Part shown: piece by piece, positions 35,401 to 43,586 of the stretch | How positions within the stretch are numbered: position 1 is the stretch's first letter | Layout: every line of letters begins with the position of its first letter | Notes under the pieces: generated by a model | What the model was told of the DNA's origin: nothing | The model's input: the letters and a program-made list of their open reading frames with translations, nothing else | Database searches by the model: none | DNA from: Pomphorhynchus laevis | Taxonomy: Eukaryota > Acanthocephala > Palaeacanthocephala > Echinorhynchida > Pomphorhynchidae | Assembly: GCA_012934845.2 (NCBI GenBank) | Contig: WNNJ02002675.1 | Span: 19,762 to 83,761 of the forward strand | Direction: 5' to 3' | Length of the DNA: 64,000 bases | Made by a program: the position numbers and the translations under genes

Positions 35401-38400
35401 CATTTAATGTTATCATATTTGATCTAAAGTGAGCAAAATAATTTAAATAATCTTATACAACAATACATTGAAGCAAATACCGCATACTGCCTCTATTACA
35501 GGAATAAATGATGTCCTTGATATAGGGGTAAATAAACAATAAATTAAATAAATTAAAATTAGAATCTATTTATTACAAGAACCGTTTATTATAATGCAAT
35601 TTCATAACAATTGATTTTCAGCTAAATTATAAACAGATTTAAATTTAATTATAACTTAAAATGTAAATTAAAAAATCTATTGAAAATTGATTGAGCTAAA
35701 GCGAAGTTTAATTGGAATTCAGTTGTTTGTGCATTTAAACTTAAACATTTTAAATATTTACATGAATTTAGTAATTATATAATACAACCCAGCGAAATCA
35801 ATTAAAAAACTTTGCGACATTTCAGTGTTCCAATTGAGACATTTTAAATTGAAAAAGATCACGCAAAAATATATTAAAAAATGAACAACGAAGCGACAAA
35901 GTTTCGATTTTAATTTGCGAAGAGCGACATTTTCTTTAAACGCATTTGATTTTTAATTATTAAATTTTTTATAAAAATTTAAACATGCTATTTAAACTTT
36001 ACTAGGTGATTTATCACGTCACGTTCTTTGTGATTTATCATTCAATGCAAAGCATTAAATGTTGGTATCTAGGCAATTTGCTTGTAAATTGTTATTCAAA
36101 ACGCATTTTTATTGTAATAATCGCTTCTGGTACAATAAGAAATATTTAAAATAATTTGTAATAATTTCAATTGGAATTTAAAATTTCTATTCCTTATATA
36201 GAAAGGATTTGAGCAGGTTATTGTGCTTTTGTATTTCAAAATAATAATTTATTGATCTATTTATTTTATTTTAAAAGTCACTGATAGAATCGTGCTGCTT
36301 AAACAGCTTTTTGTAAAAAACCGACAATTATATTAAAATAATTATATTATAATTATATTATAATATAATAAAAAAATTTCCTTTTCTTAAAAACTATGTT
36401 GATTTTATTCGAATGGCTGACAACTAACAATCTAGTTGCCACTAGATTGTTAGTATTATTTTGTGATACAAATAAAGGCTTTTGATTGATTAATAAAGAA
36501 TTCATTTTTAAATAAAAGCAAATTATTTTTTCAATTATTAGTTGTCACTAATAAAACTATTTGTTTTATACAAATATTATAAATATTATATGTAGATCCT
36601 AATCCTCGAGTGTAATAATTACATCTTCGTCAAACAACTAGAAATAATAAAATTACTTTTCGAATATAAATTGCGTTATATTTTTAGTCTAAAAATGTGT
36701 GATAAAGCAAACGTAATAAGCAAATGTTTTTTGCACTTAGTCTTCTACTTTTAATAGTTAAATTTTAGATTTTAGATTTGTAAAAATTTATTTAAAATTT
36801 TAATTTCTATCTAATCTAGGGTTTTGAGTGTTCGGTATAATCCTAATTACGGAAACCTGCTTATTACTGGAGGAAGCGATAGCACAGTGAGACTATATTC
36901 GCTTAATGACTCACACTTTTCGGGTGAGTCACTATGAATCACTCACTTTTCGGTGAGTCACACTATACACCACTGTTATAGTTATATAATTATTTGGTGT
37001 GCATAATTATACACCACTGTGATATTTCTCTAATTATCAACACCTAGCTATGATAAAAACATGTAATATTTCTAACTGGATATCTAGATTGTAGTTTTAT
37101 AATTTGTTAACCGAAAAATTTGGTAACATTTATTCAAATGCTAGCCGATATGATTTTGCAGTAAAGTTAAGACTGACCCGTGATTCAACGACATTTGTCT
37201 CAAAATGTAAATAAGCTGATTTGATATTTTAGCCGTACATACGTAAAATTAATTTTTACTTAATTAAAGTTTAGGTGTTCATTTCGACAATAATCTGCAT
37301 CTCCATCCCTTAATTCGTGATAAAACTAGATCTTCAAATATTCTATAATTCTATAATGGATAAAAAGGGTATAAAAATTGAATCAGATAATAAAACTATA
37401 CCTATATTATATTGGAATCTAAAATTACATAAAAATCTAATAAAACCTAGGTTTATATGTAGTGTTTTTAAATGGACATTAAAACCACTTTCTGTTTATA
37501 TGAATAAAATACTTGACGTAATAAAAACACAATTTGAAAAATATTGTAGGATAATCAAAATTAATACTGGCATGAAACACTATTTCAGTATTAATTCTAC
37601 AAAAGAATTTTTAGAACAGGCAAGAGATATACATTTTCAGAATATAAATACGTACGATTTTAGTACGCTTTATACAAATCTAGATTTAGTAGATATTAAA
37701 GAAGCGTTAGTAAAATTAATTAATCTTATATTCGGAAAAAGATATACATATATATGTTGTAATAATTATAACGCATATCTAACAAAGGTTAAACCATCAA
37801 GTAAATATAAATATGGATAAATTGAATTATTATAATCCTTAAATATTTTAATAAATTAAAATTATTTAAATGTAGAGACATCTATATTTAGACAAATAAA
37901 AGGTGTTCCAATGGAGGTAATAGTAGCCCAATTATAGCTGACTTGTTTTTAAGCTTTATAGAATATGAATTTGTTCATACCTGTGTAAAAACTAAAGCTA
38001 AACTATATAAATATATATAAAATATGTTTCAATACATTGATGATATATGTGTATTTAATTCTAATAATTTTTATTCAATTAGTGAACAAATTTATCCAGA
38101 AAGCCTTATTCTTAATAAAATCAATATTAATGATAAAGAAGGTATATATCTTGATATGATCATTAAATTAACATTAACTAAAACTAATGTTAATTTATAT
38201 CGTAAAGATGACATATTTAAATTTACAAGAAACATATTTTTGCATGAGCATTCATGCATACCATATAATATAATACATTAAATAATGAAATTTTAAGAAT
38301 TGCAACAATATGTAATGATATTGGCTTTCTTCAAAATCATTTAAATAATTTAATAGATACATATTTTAAACTAGGTTACTATAAAAATAACATCAAGCAG

Positions 38401-41400
38401 AAAATAGTAAAATATATAAATCAACACAATAATATAAAGAATAAATTTAAACTCTTAAGTGGCAAATTTTTATGGATGGATAATAAATAATATACTTTGT
38501 ATTAGAATAAGATACTAGATAGTTTTATCAGAGGAAATACATCATTAGCATGTATTTGGCCCCGCTGCTAGGTTGGGTAGAGGAGTTAAGGGCCAAAACC
38601 TGATAAAATAGCAGTTCCTCCTGATGACCTATTATCCTTATTCTGATACATAGTTTGTTATCTATTAGTCAATTCACAACAATTGATTTTTATTTTTAAT
38701 TTCAGTTTATAATTCATCTTGATATAAATTATATCATATCTTATAACAATTTTTTATTATTTATTAATTTTTTATTATTTAACTATTTAACTTTTATTTT
38801 GCATTATTTTTAATTTGCAATATAAAATACTTAGACTCAGTTAGCTTATTTAATTCTTCTTAATATTCGTCTCGTCATAAATTCTCTAAATTTTAGTTCA
38901 TCTAAATATCTTATATCCTCCCTTCTTTTCCCACGTATTGATTACTGTCTTAGCCTTCTCGTCTTCTCTACAAAGTCATCCCTTAAACCTCTTCAGCGCC
39001 TCATTAACACTGCTGTGCGCATCCGCTTTCGACTTCGTAAATACGTTCATATCTCTTATTTATCCAAACTTGGATGGCTAAGCATTGAACATCGCGTTCG
39101 CTTTCGTCTGATTTGTCTAACTTATCGCCTTCTCTATTGTAATTTTATATCACCTTCTCCATGGGAATTCTCCTTCTTCTCTCGATCTGCCAACACTAAG
39201 TGAATCTCGCTCTCTTTCTACTCACTTATGTTCATTTAGTTTTCTTCTGCTACACGTACCTTTTCACTCAACCAACTTAAGCCGTCGATCTCAACACATC
39301 GCTGCGCCTCTACTTTGGAATTTCCTACCTGATCACATGCGATCTTCAACCTCACTCACATTTTTCAAAAATCAGCTTCGTTCAATGCTTCTAAACGAAT
39401 AACGTTTTTCAATCTGTATCTCTTTTGATGGCTCGTAAGCACAAGTCTGTGTATATTTCCCACATTAAAAGCTTTCCCATTTATGTATATGTATTTACCC
39501 AAAACATTTAATAGCAATTTATCCAATTATATCCAATTATAATTATATAATTATCTAATTATATCTCGTACGAGTATTAGTACTTTGACACAAGTTTTAA
39601 CAACTTCGTTGTTATCGTTGACTGGCATAAGAGAAGCATCCGCGTCACTAAAAATAGCACGTGTCGATATTTTTATCAGCAATTTACGAAGTGCATCAGT
39701 TTTGTCAGATAACAGACATCAGCTTGCTTTGGCTGTTTTTCTTGGCTTTTCTGCTGCATTTGACCGCATCTCCATTTCCTTTGTTATCTCCTCTATCATG
39801 TCCCTTGGGTTTCCTGTGAGAATTGTTCGCAGGATGGAGATTTTGCTGTACACCAACGGTTCTATTATGAAGACTACCCTGATGCACGTCATATCTACCC
39901 TATTACAGGTGCGCCTCAAGGACACTTGTAATAAGGTAGAACTTTCCTCACTTTCTCCTATCTTATATCTTGCTAGCTCCATTGTTCTCTTCAAGCCATT
40001 TAAACGCAATCAACATCTAGTGGTATACGCTGATGATACCACTACCCTGTTTTCGGAACGCAGGTGCATAGATGTAGTCTCGGACATCAGCCGTTTTTTT
40101 AAATTAAAAGACCAGCTCACTCCTTATAATCTTATTCTAAACTCTGAAAAGTCGAAGATGATTGTATTTAATGACAGCTCTGCCACTAAAAATAAACTTA
40201 AGAAATTAGCGCTATATGCCCTCTCTTCCTTTTTGCGGTCTTGTGTGCATTTGCACATTAAAAGACTTCATTAATAAAATTAATGAATTTTAGAATTTTT
40301 GTTCTAATTAATAAACCTTTGTTGCAATTCAAGTTCGCTTGAACTTAAAAAGGATAACGATGTACTACCAAAACGTTGTTGTTGATTTAAAGAAAAAGAT
40401 TTGTTATATCTCTCATAAGTTAATATATGTCTTTTAATTAATCCATTTTATGTGATTGTAAGGTACAATTCCTAAAACTCATCTAATACAAAATTGAGAA
40501 AAACACAAAAGTCAAGGAAAGAGATAATAAATTTATAGAAATAATAAAAATAAAATATGTTTATTATACCCAACGCAGTAGAGTAGTGACGGGAAATCAA
40601 AGTGATTTTGTATAAACCACATGACATTAAAATAAAATCGTTCTAGTTTGATAATCGTGTTCATTAGGAAATATAGGTAGGTTTTCAAATTGAAGGTATC
40701 ACCTTCACCTACCAACCCTGATTTAATCAGAAATGATTTCAATAATATTTACAAAATGTAATATTAAAGTATTTCATTAAATCTAATTGCTAATAAAAGC
40801 AGCCGAGTTGAGTGAAGAATAAAAGTAGCGTGCAGAATAGAAAAATAATCATTAAAATTTCAATACTAACAATGACTGCACAGGTAAATCATATCAACTT
40901 AGATTAGGAAACAAACTATAGATGACTAGTTTGATAATAGAAATTAATTGCAAAAAAATTAGGTTTTTTAATTGAAGATAGCGCTTGTTCCTGCCAACGC
41001 TGATTTAACTTAAAATCAGAAATGATTTCAATTAAATTTGCAAAATGTTAGACGAAAGTCTTTTAAAACACTTATATTGCCGATAAAAGCAACCGAGTCG
41101 AGTGATCGTCAGCCAATATTAAAAGGACCGAAACGCTAAACGTAGGTATTGGATCAGTAGCTGATGATGTTCAACAATATTCAAATGCAGCGTACTGCTG
41201 TTGGCTTATAAAATGAATTGAAGCAAAACGCAGAATAAAATATTCATCAAACTATAGACTATGCAGGCATGTGTAGAAAGCTTACCGTTTTTCCTAACGA
41301 TTTCAATTATCACACTAGTCATCTATCGTTTGTTTCCTTATTTTAAGTTGATATACCTGTTCAGTCATAATGAATGACGAAAGTCTTTTATTATATTTGT

Positions 41401-43586
41401 TTGTTAATAAAAGCAGACGAGTCGAGTGATTGTCAGCTAACATTTAAAGGACCGAAACGTTAAACATAGGCATTGGATCAGTAGCTGATGTGGTCCACCA
41501 ATACTAAAATGTAGCATACTGTTGTTGGCTTATAGATAAGATTAAAGCAGCGTGAGAGTTAAAATGGTTTAAATAAATTTCACTCCATACAAGTATTAAT
41601 GTTAATAATTAATTAATTAATTAATTAATTAATATTTTATGTTATATATTATTATAAGTATTATATTTAATGATTTAAGTATTTATATAAATACTATGAT
41701 CTAGTAACATAAGCGAATGTTAAATATTCATCTGTAATACTAAAATTCATCTATTTTCTTGCGTCGATTTTAAAATATTCATATTTTTTCAATTTATTAT
41801 CTTAACGTCATTGCCTACTGTTTGATATTATTGTATCCATGAATATTCATTATATAATTTTCATCTTTTAGGGTGGAAATATTAGTGGCTATTTAAATTA
41901 GAATAATTTTTCTTCGTTTTAGTAAACAATAATTAATTTTTAATAATCGATATTTTATATTTTAATGACAGGAATGACTAAGAACAAAAATTATTGAACT
42001 AAGTTATATTTTAAGAATTCAGGATATCTGAAATGTATCTATAATGTATTGTGTAATTTAAGCCTAATTTAATATTATCTTTAATCCTAATGATAGCAGT
42101 TGGCTATCGAAAATTTGATAGTTAAATATTTTATATTTAAATATAAATATATTTATATTTAATATTTTTAATATTAATATTTAATATTTTGATATTTTAT
42201 ATTTTAATGACAATAATGCCGAATAGCAAATTTGTTTTTCTTAAGAAACTGATTTTTTTAAATCAGCTAACTGAGTCTACGTATTTAATATAATTATAAA
42301 CAAAACAAAACATAATAATGCTAAATCAAAATTTAATAATTAAATAATAAAATAAATAATTGTTATAAGATTTTTTATAATTTAAATCAAGTTAAAATAA
42401 AAATTGAAATTTAAAAGTCATTTTTTATGAATTGACTATTAAAAAACAGACGTTGAATCAGAATAAGAATTAGATGTCATCAGGAGGAACTGCTATATTA
42501 TCAGGTTTCGGCCCCTAACTCCTATACCCAACAAAGCAGCGGGGCCAAATACATGCTAATGATGTATTTCCTCTGATAAAACTATCTAGTATCTTATTCT
42601 AATACAAAGTTTATTATTTTTAATCCATCCATAAAAATTTGCCACTTAAGAGTTTAAATTTATTCTTTATATTATTGTGTTGATTTATATATTTTACTAT
42701 TTTCTGCTTGATGTTATTTTTATAGTAACCTACTTTAAAATATGCATCTTTTAAATTATTTAAATGATTTTGAAGAAAGCCAATATCATTACATATTGTT
42801 GTCAGTCTTAAAATTTCAATATTAAAGTATTATATTTTATATTATATGGTATGCATGAATGCTCATGCAAAAATATGTTTCTTGTAAATTTAAATATGTC
42901 ATCTTTACGATATAAATTAATAGTAGTTTTAGTTAATGTTAATTTAATGTTCATATCTAGATATACACCTTCTTTATCATTAATATTGGTTTTGTTAAGA
43001 ATAAGGCTTTCTGGATAAATTTGTTCGCTTATTGAATAGAAATTATTTGAGTTAAATACACATCATCAATATATAAAAACATATATTTCATATCTTTATA
43101 TATTTTAGATATATTTTTAAGCAGTTATGAACAAATTCATATTCTAGAAAGCTTAAAAATAAGTCAGCTATAATTGGGATGCTTTCTGGATAAATACTGG
43201 TTTTTTACTAGTTTTTTTTGTTTCGATATTCTTTCGATATTTTTGTGAATATTTTTAATCTAGAATTTAATATAATGGAGCTGAACACAATAATATTTGA
43301 TATCATTTAATATTTTCATACTAAAATTAAATTTAGTATTAAATTAAATATTTGTGAAAAATAAGTTTGGCAAATTTTAGATACAACGACCAAATGCGAT
43401 AATCTATTGAAAATTTATGATGATCATGAGGATTCAGTGTATGCTGTGGACTGGTCTCAGCAAAATAGCTGGTGCTTCGGGTCAATTAGTTACGATGGTC
43501 GTATGATAATACACCGTGTTACTCACGATGCCCAAATTGAAACATTGCTGGAATCGGATAATGAAGATGCCGACGAAAGCAATTAG
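23258..43586 (+). CDS. EIPR1: EARP-interacting protein homolog (EIPR1/TSSC1), nine-exon WD40 gene
   Basis: Spliced product of about 348 residues, compared with about 387 in human. It is a beta-propeller adaptor of the EARP and GARP tethering complexes in endosome recycling and dense-core vesicle traffic (family knowledge). Exons: 23258-23305, 23345-23428, 25690-25819, 25859-25958, ~34714-34795, 34849-34973, 35024-35191, 36820-36923, 43381-43586. Every junction is phase-consistent and the sum, 1047 nt, is divisible by 3. Only the exon 5 acceptor lacks a visible AG. Anchor words matching the human protein are NIRFITGT, SIDFNP, LASCGDDGKTKIWDTRN, HWVLSVRYNP, LLITGGSDSTV and DDHEDSVYAVDWS. Four introns are 39-53 nt and four are 1.6-8.8 kb and TE-filled. 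Confidence 0.88.
24000..25500 (-). mobile_element. Penelope-type element with C-terminal GIY-YIG nuclease
   Basis: Lies antisense in EIPR1 intron 2. In sense, a broken RT region (about 25,470-24,750) has the B-motif word GSLVAPVFAGFY and CWRYIDDILIVWTH (YxDD). The C-terminal ORF (24,702-24,169, 177 codons) holds the GIY-YIG nuclease: VVYACKCIECSATYVGQTGG, then a conserved R in NIRALTRRSDIAHKR, and KELFWIGQL. The CCHH-like cluster CNDKKCKCCKEIEMC precedes it. This order (RT then GIY-YIG) is that of classical Penelope/Poseidon elements and differs from the other PLE family here. The RT part is broken in several places. Confidence 0.85.
24050..24085 (-). ncRNA. Hammerhead-core-like motif downstream of the GIY-YIG ORF
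   Basis: In element sense, CTGAAGA-A-GGG-TTA-TCC-GAAAGC: the conserved CUGANGA and GAAA words separated by a very short stem II (3 bp incl. one G.U), with one extra base after CUGANGA. Hammerhead ribozymes are established components of PLEs. I cannot identify stems I and III here, so activity is not claimed. Confidence 0.35.
25690..25958 (+). CDS. EIPR1: EIPR1 exons 3-4
   Basis: Exon 3 starts after CATATTTCAG at 25690 and encodes VYSVQVNEERVCSVSKL then PEGSISHISCSYEDSNIVV. A probable 39-nt intron (25820-25858, GTAAAT...TTTAG) is itself in frame and stop-free, so it could also be retained. Exon 4 encodes VHENFVNSHGVLWKIQP and ends NSDCIIW at 25958 before GTATGT, matching human ACVVWEP. From about 25,724 rightward this is the left arm of a large inverted duplication; the other copy of the same exons is at 61,137-61,373. 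Confidence 0.78.
26080..26168. repeat. Palindrome with TACGTAGACTCAGTTA ends
   Basis: Arms TAACTGAGTCTACGTATTTTGTACT (25 bp, cited in parts: TAACTGAGTCTACGTA / TTTTGTACT) face each other around TAGCATTATTGCTAA. The end word equals the 3' terminus of the dominant PLE family. A second copy lies at 60,930-61,018 within the right arm of the inverted duplication. Confidence 0.85.
26930..27350 (-). mobile_element. LINE 3' fragment ending GRPKQRWLD (copy 1)
   Basis: A minus-strand frame (27,343-27,008) reads RWASCVTHLDHVHNDEI, then IRWFAHTLRA and KGRPKQRWLDTLHKDLQAA. The RWFAH-x-LRA ... RGRPKxRWLD ending is typical of the ORF2 C-terminus of RTE/Jockey-like LINEs. Only the last ~110 codons are present. 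Its duplicate is at 59,840-60,230. Confidence 0.75.
27540..28330 (+). mobile_element. PLE fragments, RT motif C region (two or three pieces)
   Basis: 27,600-27,780 reads KYMFRYIDDICVLYSNNFYS and the segment after it; 27,865-28,080 and 28,180-28,320 repeat overlapping parts of the same RT region. All belong to the dominant PLE family. They look like small partial insertions stacked on each other, and all are broken. Confidence 0.7.
28671..29440 (-). mobile_element. PLE 3' fragment with structured module
   Basis: The 3' terminus at 28,671 (CAGCTAACTGAGTCTACGT on +), then ~190 bp AT-rich UTR, the ~155-nt structured module (28,867-29,021), and the C-terminal RT region (HEHSCIPYNIKYNTLNNE ... GKFLWMDNK). 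The stop codon lies 6 nt upstream of the module. It is 5'-truncated. Confidence 0.85.
29708..29867. mobile_element. Palindromic foldback element, ~77-bp arms
   Basis: CCAGGAACTATCAGGTGTTG ... reads back as its reverse complement ending CACCTGATAGTTCCTGG, with a handful of mismatches and a very short centre (AATTTT). This is a near-perfect 160-bp palindrome without coding capacity. The ends CCAGG/CCTGG and lack of protein suggest a miniature DNA transposon. No clear target duplication. Confidence 0.85.
29888..29977. repeat. Inverted repeat, 27-bp arms
   Basis: GCATAAACTGACTTTATGCT... and ...AGCATAGAGTCAGTTTATGC flank a 36-nt spacer containing AATAGGGGCTGCTGCAC. One mismatch between arms. It sits 20 bp from the foldback at 29,708 and is probably another miniature element. 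Confidence 0.8.
30215..30570 (-). mobile_element. PLE 3' fragment (UTR and structured module only)
   Basis: From the terminus TTAGCTAACTGAGTCTACGTG (in parts) at 30,216 to ACAAAGTAAATT at about 30,548. The module here is diverged. The pseudoknot strand reads CTGTTATG against CATAGCAG, so a U.G pair replaces one U-A/C-G pair, while GGCCCC/GGGGCC is kept. Confidence 0.8.
30570..31590. other. AT-rich intron sequence with PLE UTR remnants
   Basis: No gene. Short pieces of PLE-like UTR (CTAAATCAAAATTTAATAATTAAATAATAAA) recur at about 30,755, 30,845 and 31,140. 31,440-31,505 has a repeated CGAAACGTACGTT/AAAACGTACGTTATG motif. Confidence 0.5.
31595..31990 (-). mobile_element. PLE 3' fragment, most diverged module
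   Basis: Recognisable UTR and module (31,755-31,920), but the GGCCCC/GGGGCC pair has decayed while GCTATGC and TTAGCAG words remain. This is an older copy of the same family. Confidence 0.7.
32150..33150 (-). mobile_element. PLE C-terminal RT + structured module
   Basis: An open frame of 157 codons (32,918-32,445) covers MFRYIDDICVFNSNNFY (motif C) to GKFLWMDNK. The module lies at 32,284-32,438, and further RT sequence (FLSFIEYEF) is recognisable to about 33,140. This is one of the better copies. The element lacks any nuclease domain after the RT. Confidence 0.85.
32284..32438 (-). ncRNA. PLE structured module (type copy)
   Basis: Sense 5'-3': TTGTATTAGAATAAGA (closing stem), CAGAGGAA, hairpin AAATACAT-CATTAGC-ATGTATTT, GGCCCC, CTGCTATG, TTGGGTAGAGGAATGA, GGGGCC, GAAACCTGATAG, CATAGCAG, TTCCTCCTGA, and TCTTATTCTGATACAA (closing stem). 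GGCCCC/GGGGCC and CTGCTATG/CATAGCAG interlock as an H-type pseudoknot. Six nucleotides separate it from the RT stop codon. Other copies: 28,867-29,021, 30,411-30,540, 31,755-31,920, 38,497-38,650 (+), 42,453-42,607, 62,071-62,225. Confidence 0.7.
33150..33789. other. AT-rich intron, no gene
   Basis: A short direct repeat (GTGTGTTCAAACAGCTCGTAAC at 33,178, near-identical GCGTGTTCAAACAGCTGGTAAC at 33,303; each 22 nt, cited in overlapping parts) is followed by GGCTGGGGAATCTATCAAT / GGCTAGAGAATCTATCAAT. Otherwise low-complexity A/T. Confidence 0.5.
33790..34262. mobile_element. Foldback MITE with ~230-bp inverted arms
   Basis: Ends TTGTTCAGGGCGTGTAAACA and its complement. The arms pair through AACTATTGCAATA, TAGATCAAAGAGCT, TATATACTGC and GTAAGAATTTAT to a short centre near 33,995. 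Flanked by TTTA on both sides, a possible 4-bp target duplication. No coding capacity. The right arm carries an extra ~60-bp segment near 34,110-34,170. Confidence 0.85.
34367..34594 (-). mobile_element. LINE C-terminal tail fragment
   Basis: A minus-strand frame reads CALAIDTIGAAGPITSNFL then RRAANFLLQRLSCAVQWGNA. The pattern AIDTxGxWGP...FLxxLG...RRxxxFLxQRLSxAVQxGNA is the C-terminus seen in many invertebrate retroelement polyproteins, possibly of the same lineage as the element at 5.1-8.2 kb. It is an isolated ~230-bp relic between the MITE and EIPR1 exon 5. Confidence 0.5.
34690..35191 (+). CDS. EIPR1: EIPR1 exons 5-7
   Basis: Exon 5 encodes WEPNTSNDLLVVSDLSLEIYD and ends at 34795 (GAA|GTAATG). 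Exon 6 (34849-34973) encodes SKIHFDTDYSLSNAEWD to ISIFDIRDE. A 50-nt intron (34974-35023) contains the branch-point-like TTACTAAT and ends TTCATTGCAG. Exon 7 (35024-35191) encodes EAIQFVNSHSNLVRSIDFNP, then LASCGDDGKTKIWDTRN (a clear WD repeat with the GD and WD dipeptides), ending at CATTG|GTAATT. The 5' edge of exon 5 is uncertain. The last AG is at 34690 and gives the wrong phase, while the expected start at 34714 has no AG. Confidence 0.85.
35192..36819. other. EIPR1 intron 7, AT-rich
   Basis: No gene seen. Contains a perfect 11-bp hairpin at 35,279-35,307 (AACAAAACCCC-TCTTACT-GGGGTTTTGTT) followed by T-rich sequence, a TATTAATATT tract at 35,338-35,400, and a short palindrome around 36,430 (ACTAACAATCTAGTTGCC / ACTAGATTGTTAGT). 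Confidence 0.6.
36820..36923 (+). CDS. EIPR1: EIPR1 exon 8
   Basis: The acceptor TCTATCTAATCTAG precedes 36820. The single leading G completes the Trp codon from exon 7. It encodes VLSVRYNPNYGNLLITGG then SDSTVRLYSLNDSHFS, the fifth propeller blade (human [25 protein letters not shown]). The donor is CGG|GTGAGT at 36924. The sequence CACTTTTCGG-GTGAGTCAC is repeated as ACTTTTCGGTGAGTCAC 31 bp downstream, giving a second, weaker donor. Confidence 0.88.
37315..38850 (+). mobile_element. PLE copy with most of the RT and the 3' module
   Basis: The longest plus-strand copy in EIPR1 intron 8. It contains PILYWNLKLHKNLIKPRFIC, TYDFSTLYTNLDLVDIKEAL (motif A), a broken motif B region, YIDDICVFNSNNFY (motif C), LYRKDDIFKFTRNIFLHEHS and NKFKLLSGKFLWMDNK, then the module (38,497-38,650) and a 3' end near 38,845 (CTTAGACTCAGTTAGCT). 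The words YWNLKLHK and DFSTLYTNL point to the PLE lineage in which a GIY-YIG domain, if present, is N-terminal (Naiad-type). No such domain is seen in this window. It is broken in a few places. Confidence 0.85.
38870..39470 (+). mobile_element. L2-type LINE 3' fragment (copy E)
   Basis: RT thumb words FPRIDYCLSLLVFSTKSSLK, PLQRLINTAVRIRFRLRK, then LSKLGWLSIEHRVRFRL. It ends with GTAAGCACAAGTCTGTGTAT ... CACATTAAAAG. More diverged than copies A-D, but the 3' hairpin (39,439-39,452) is kept by different base pairs. Confidence 0.75.
39560..40275 (+). mobile_element. I-type LINE RT fragment, copy 2
   Basis: An open frame of 229 codons aligns with the RT at 14.5-15.1 kb: DNRHQLALAVFLGFSAAFDR (motif A), VRIVRRMEILLYT, LVVYADDTTTLFS (motif C), LILNSEKSKMIVF. 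In this frame motif B and the codons before it are shifted. No 5' part. Confidence 0.7.
41115..41181 (+). ncRNA. Permuted hammerhead-like structured repeat, unit 1
   Basis: AATATT...AATATT close the unit. Inside, GGACC (41,125-41,129) is followed by GAAACG, ACG-CTAAA-CGTA (a 3-bp stem III candidate), GGATCAGTAG and CTGATGA (41,161-41,167), then TGTTC, a decayed partner of GGACC. The order GAAA before CTGATGA corresponds to a type II (stem II-open) hammerhead. Stem I cannot be formed convincingly. Confidence 0.35.
41440..41512 (+). ncRNA. Permuted hammerhead-like structured repeat, unit 2
   Basis: The same plan as unit 1, with closing strands ACATTT/AAATGT and GGACC (41,449-41,453)/GGTCC (41,492-41,496) perfectly paired. 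GAAACG and CTGATG are present, but the base after CTGATG is T where the hammerhead needs A, so this unit would be inactive as a ribozyme. Closing strands differ from unit 1 but still pair. Confidence 0.4.
41571..42260. other. AT-rich intron with (TTAA)n
   Basis: 41,604-41,632 is a clean (TTAA) tract. No gene or recognisable element in the rest. Confidence 0.6.
42262..43170 (-). mobile_element. PLE 3' half with structured module
   Basis: Terminus ATCAGCTAACTGAGTCTACG at 42,263, module 42,453-42,607, then C-terminal RT to about 43,170 (EYEF region). Several breaks. Antisense in EIPR1 intron 8, about 200 bp upstream of exon 9. Confidence 0.85.
43381..43586 (+). CDS. EIPR1: EIPR1 exon 9 (last)
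   Basis: After GCAAATTTTAG the reading (phase 1, joining G to AT to make Asp) gives TTKCDNLLKIYDDHEDSVYA then VDWSQQNSWCFGSISYDGRM and a short acidic tail LESDNEDADESN, with stop TAG at 43584. It corresponds to human YEEHEDSVYAVDWSSADPW and LASLSYDGRLVINRV. The acidic tail replaces the human C-terminus. AATAAA-like words follow at about 43,633. Confidence 0.92.

Larger units (their letters stand above)
40276..41570 (+). repeat. Diverged tandem repeats with hammerhead-like core words
   Basis: Three related units: about 40,690-40,870 (truncated), 40,980-41,225 and 41,370-41,530. Each has GATTTCA/ATTTGCAAAATG, (A)GACGAAAGTCTTTT, AATAAAAGCAGCCGAGT(T/C)GAGTGA. In the two complete ones there follows GGACC-GAAAC ... 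GGATCAGTAGCTGATG ... and TGCTGTTGGCTTATA. Spacers include TCATCTATCGTTTGTTTCC in both orientations. No protein was recognised. It may be the UTR/terminal-repeat part of a PLE. Confidence 0.65.
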
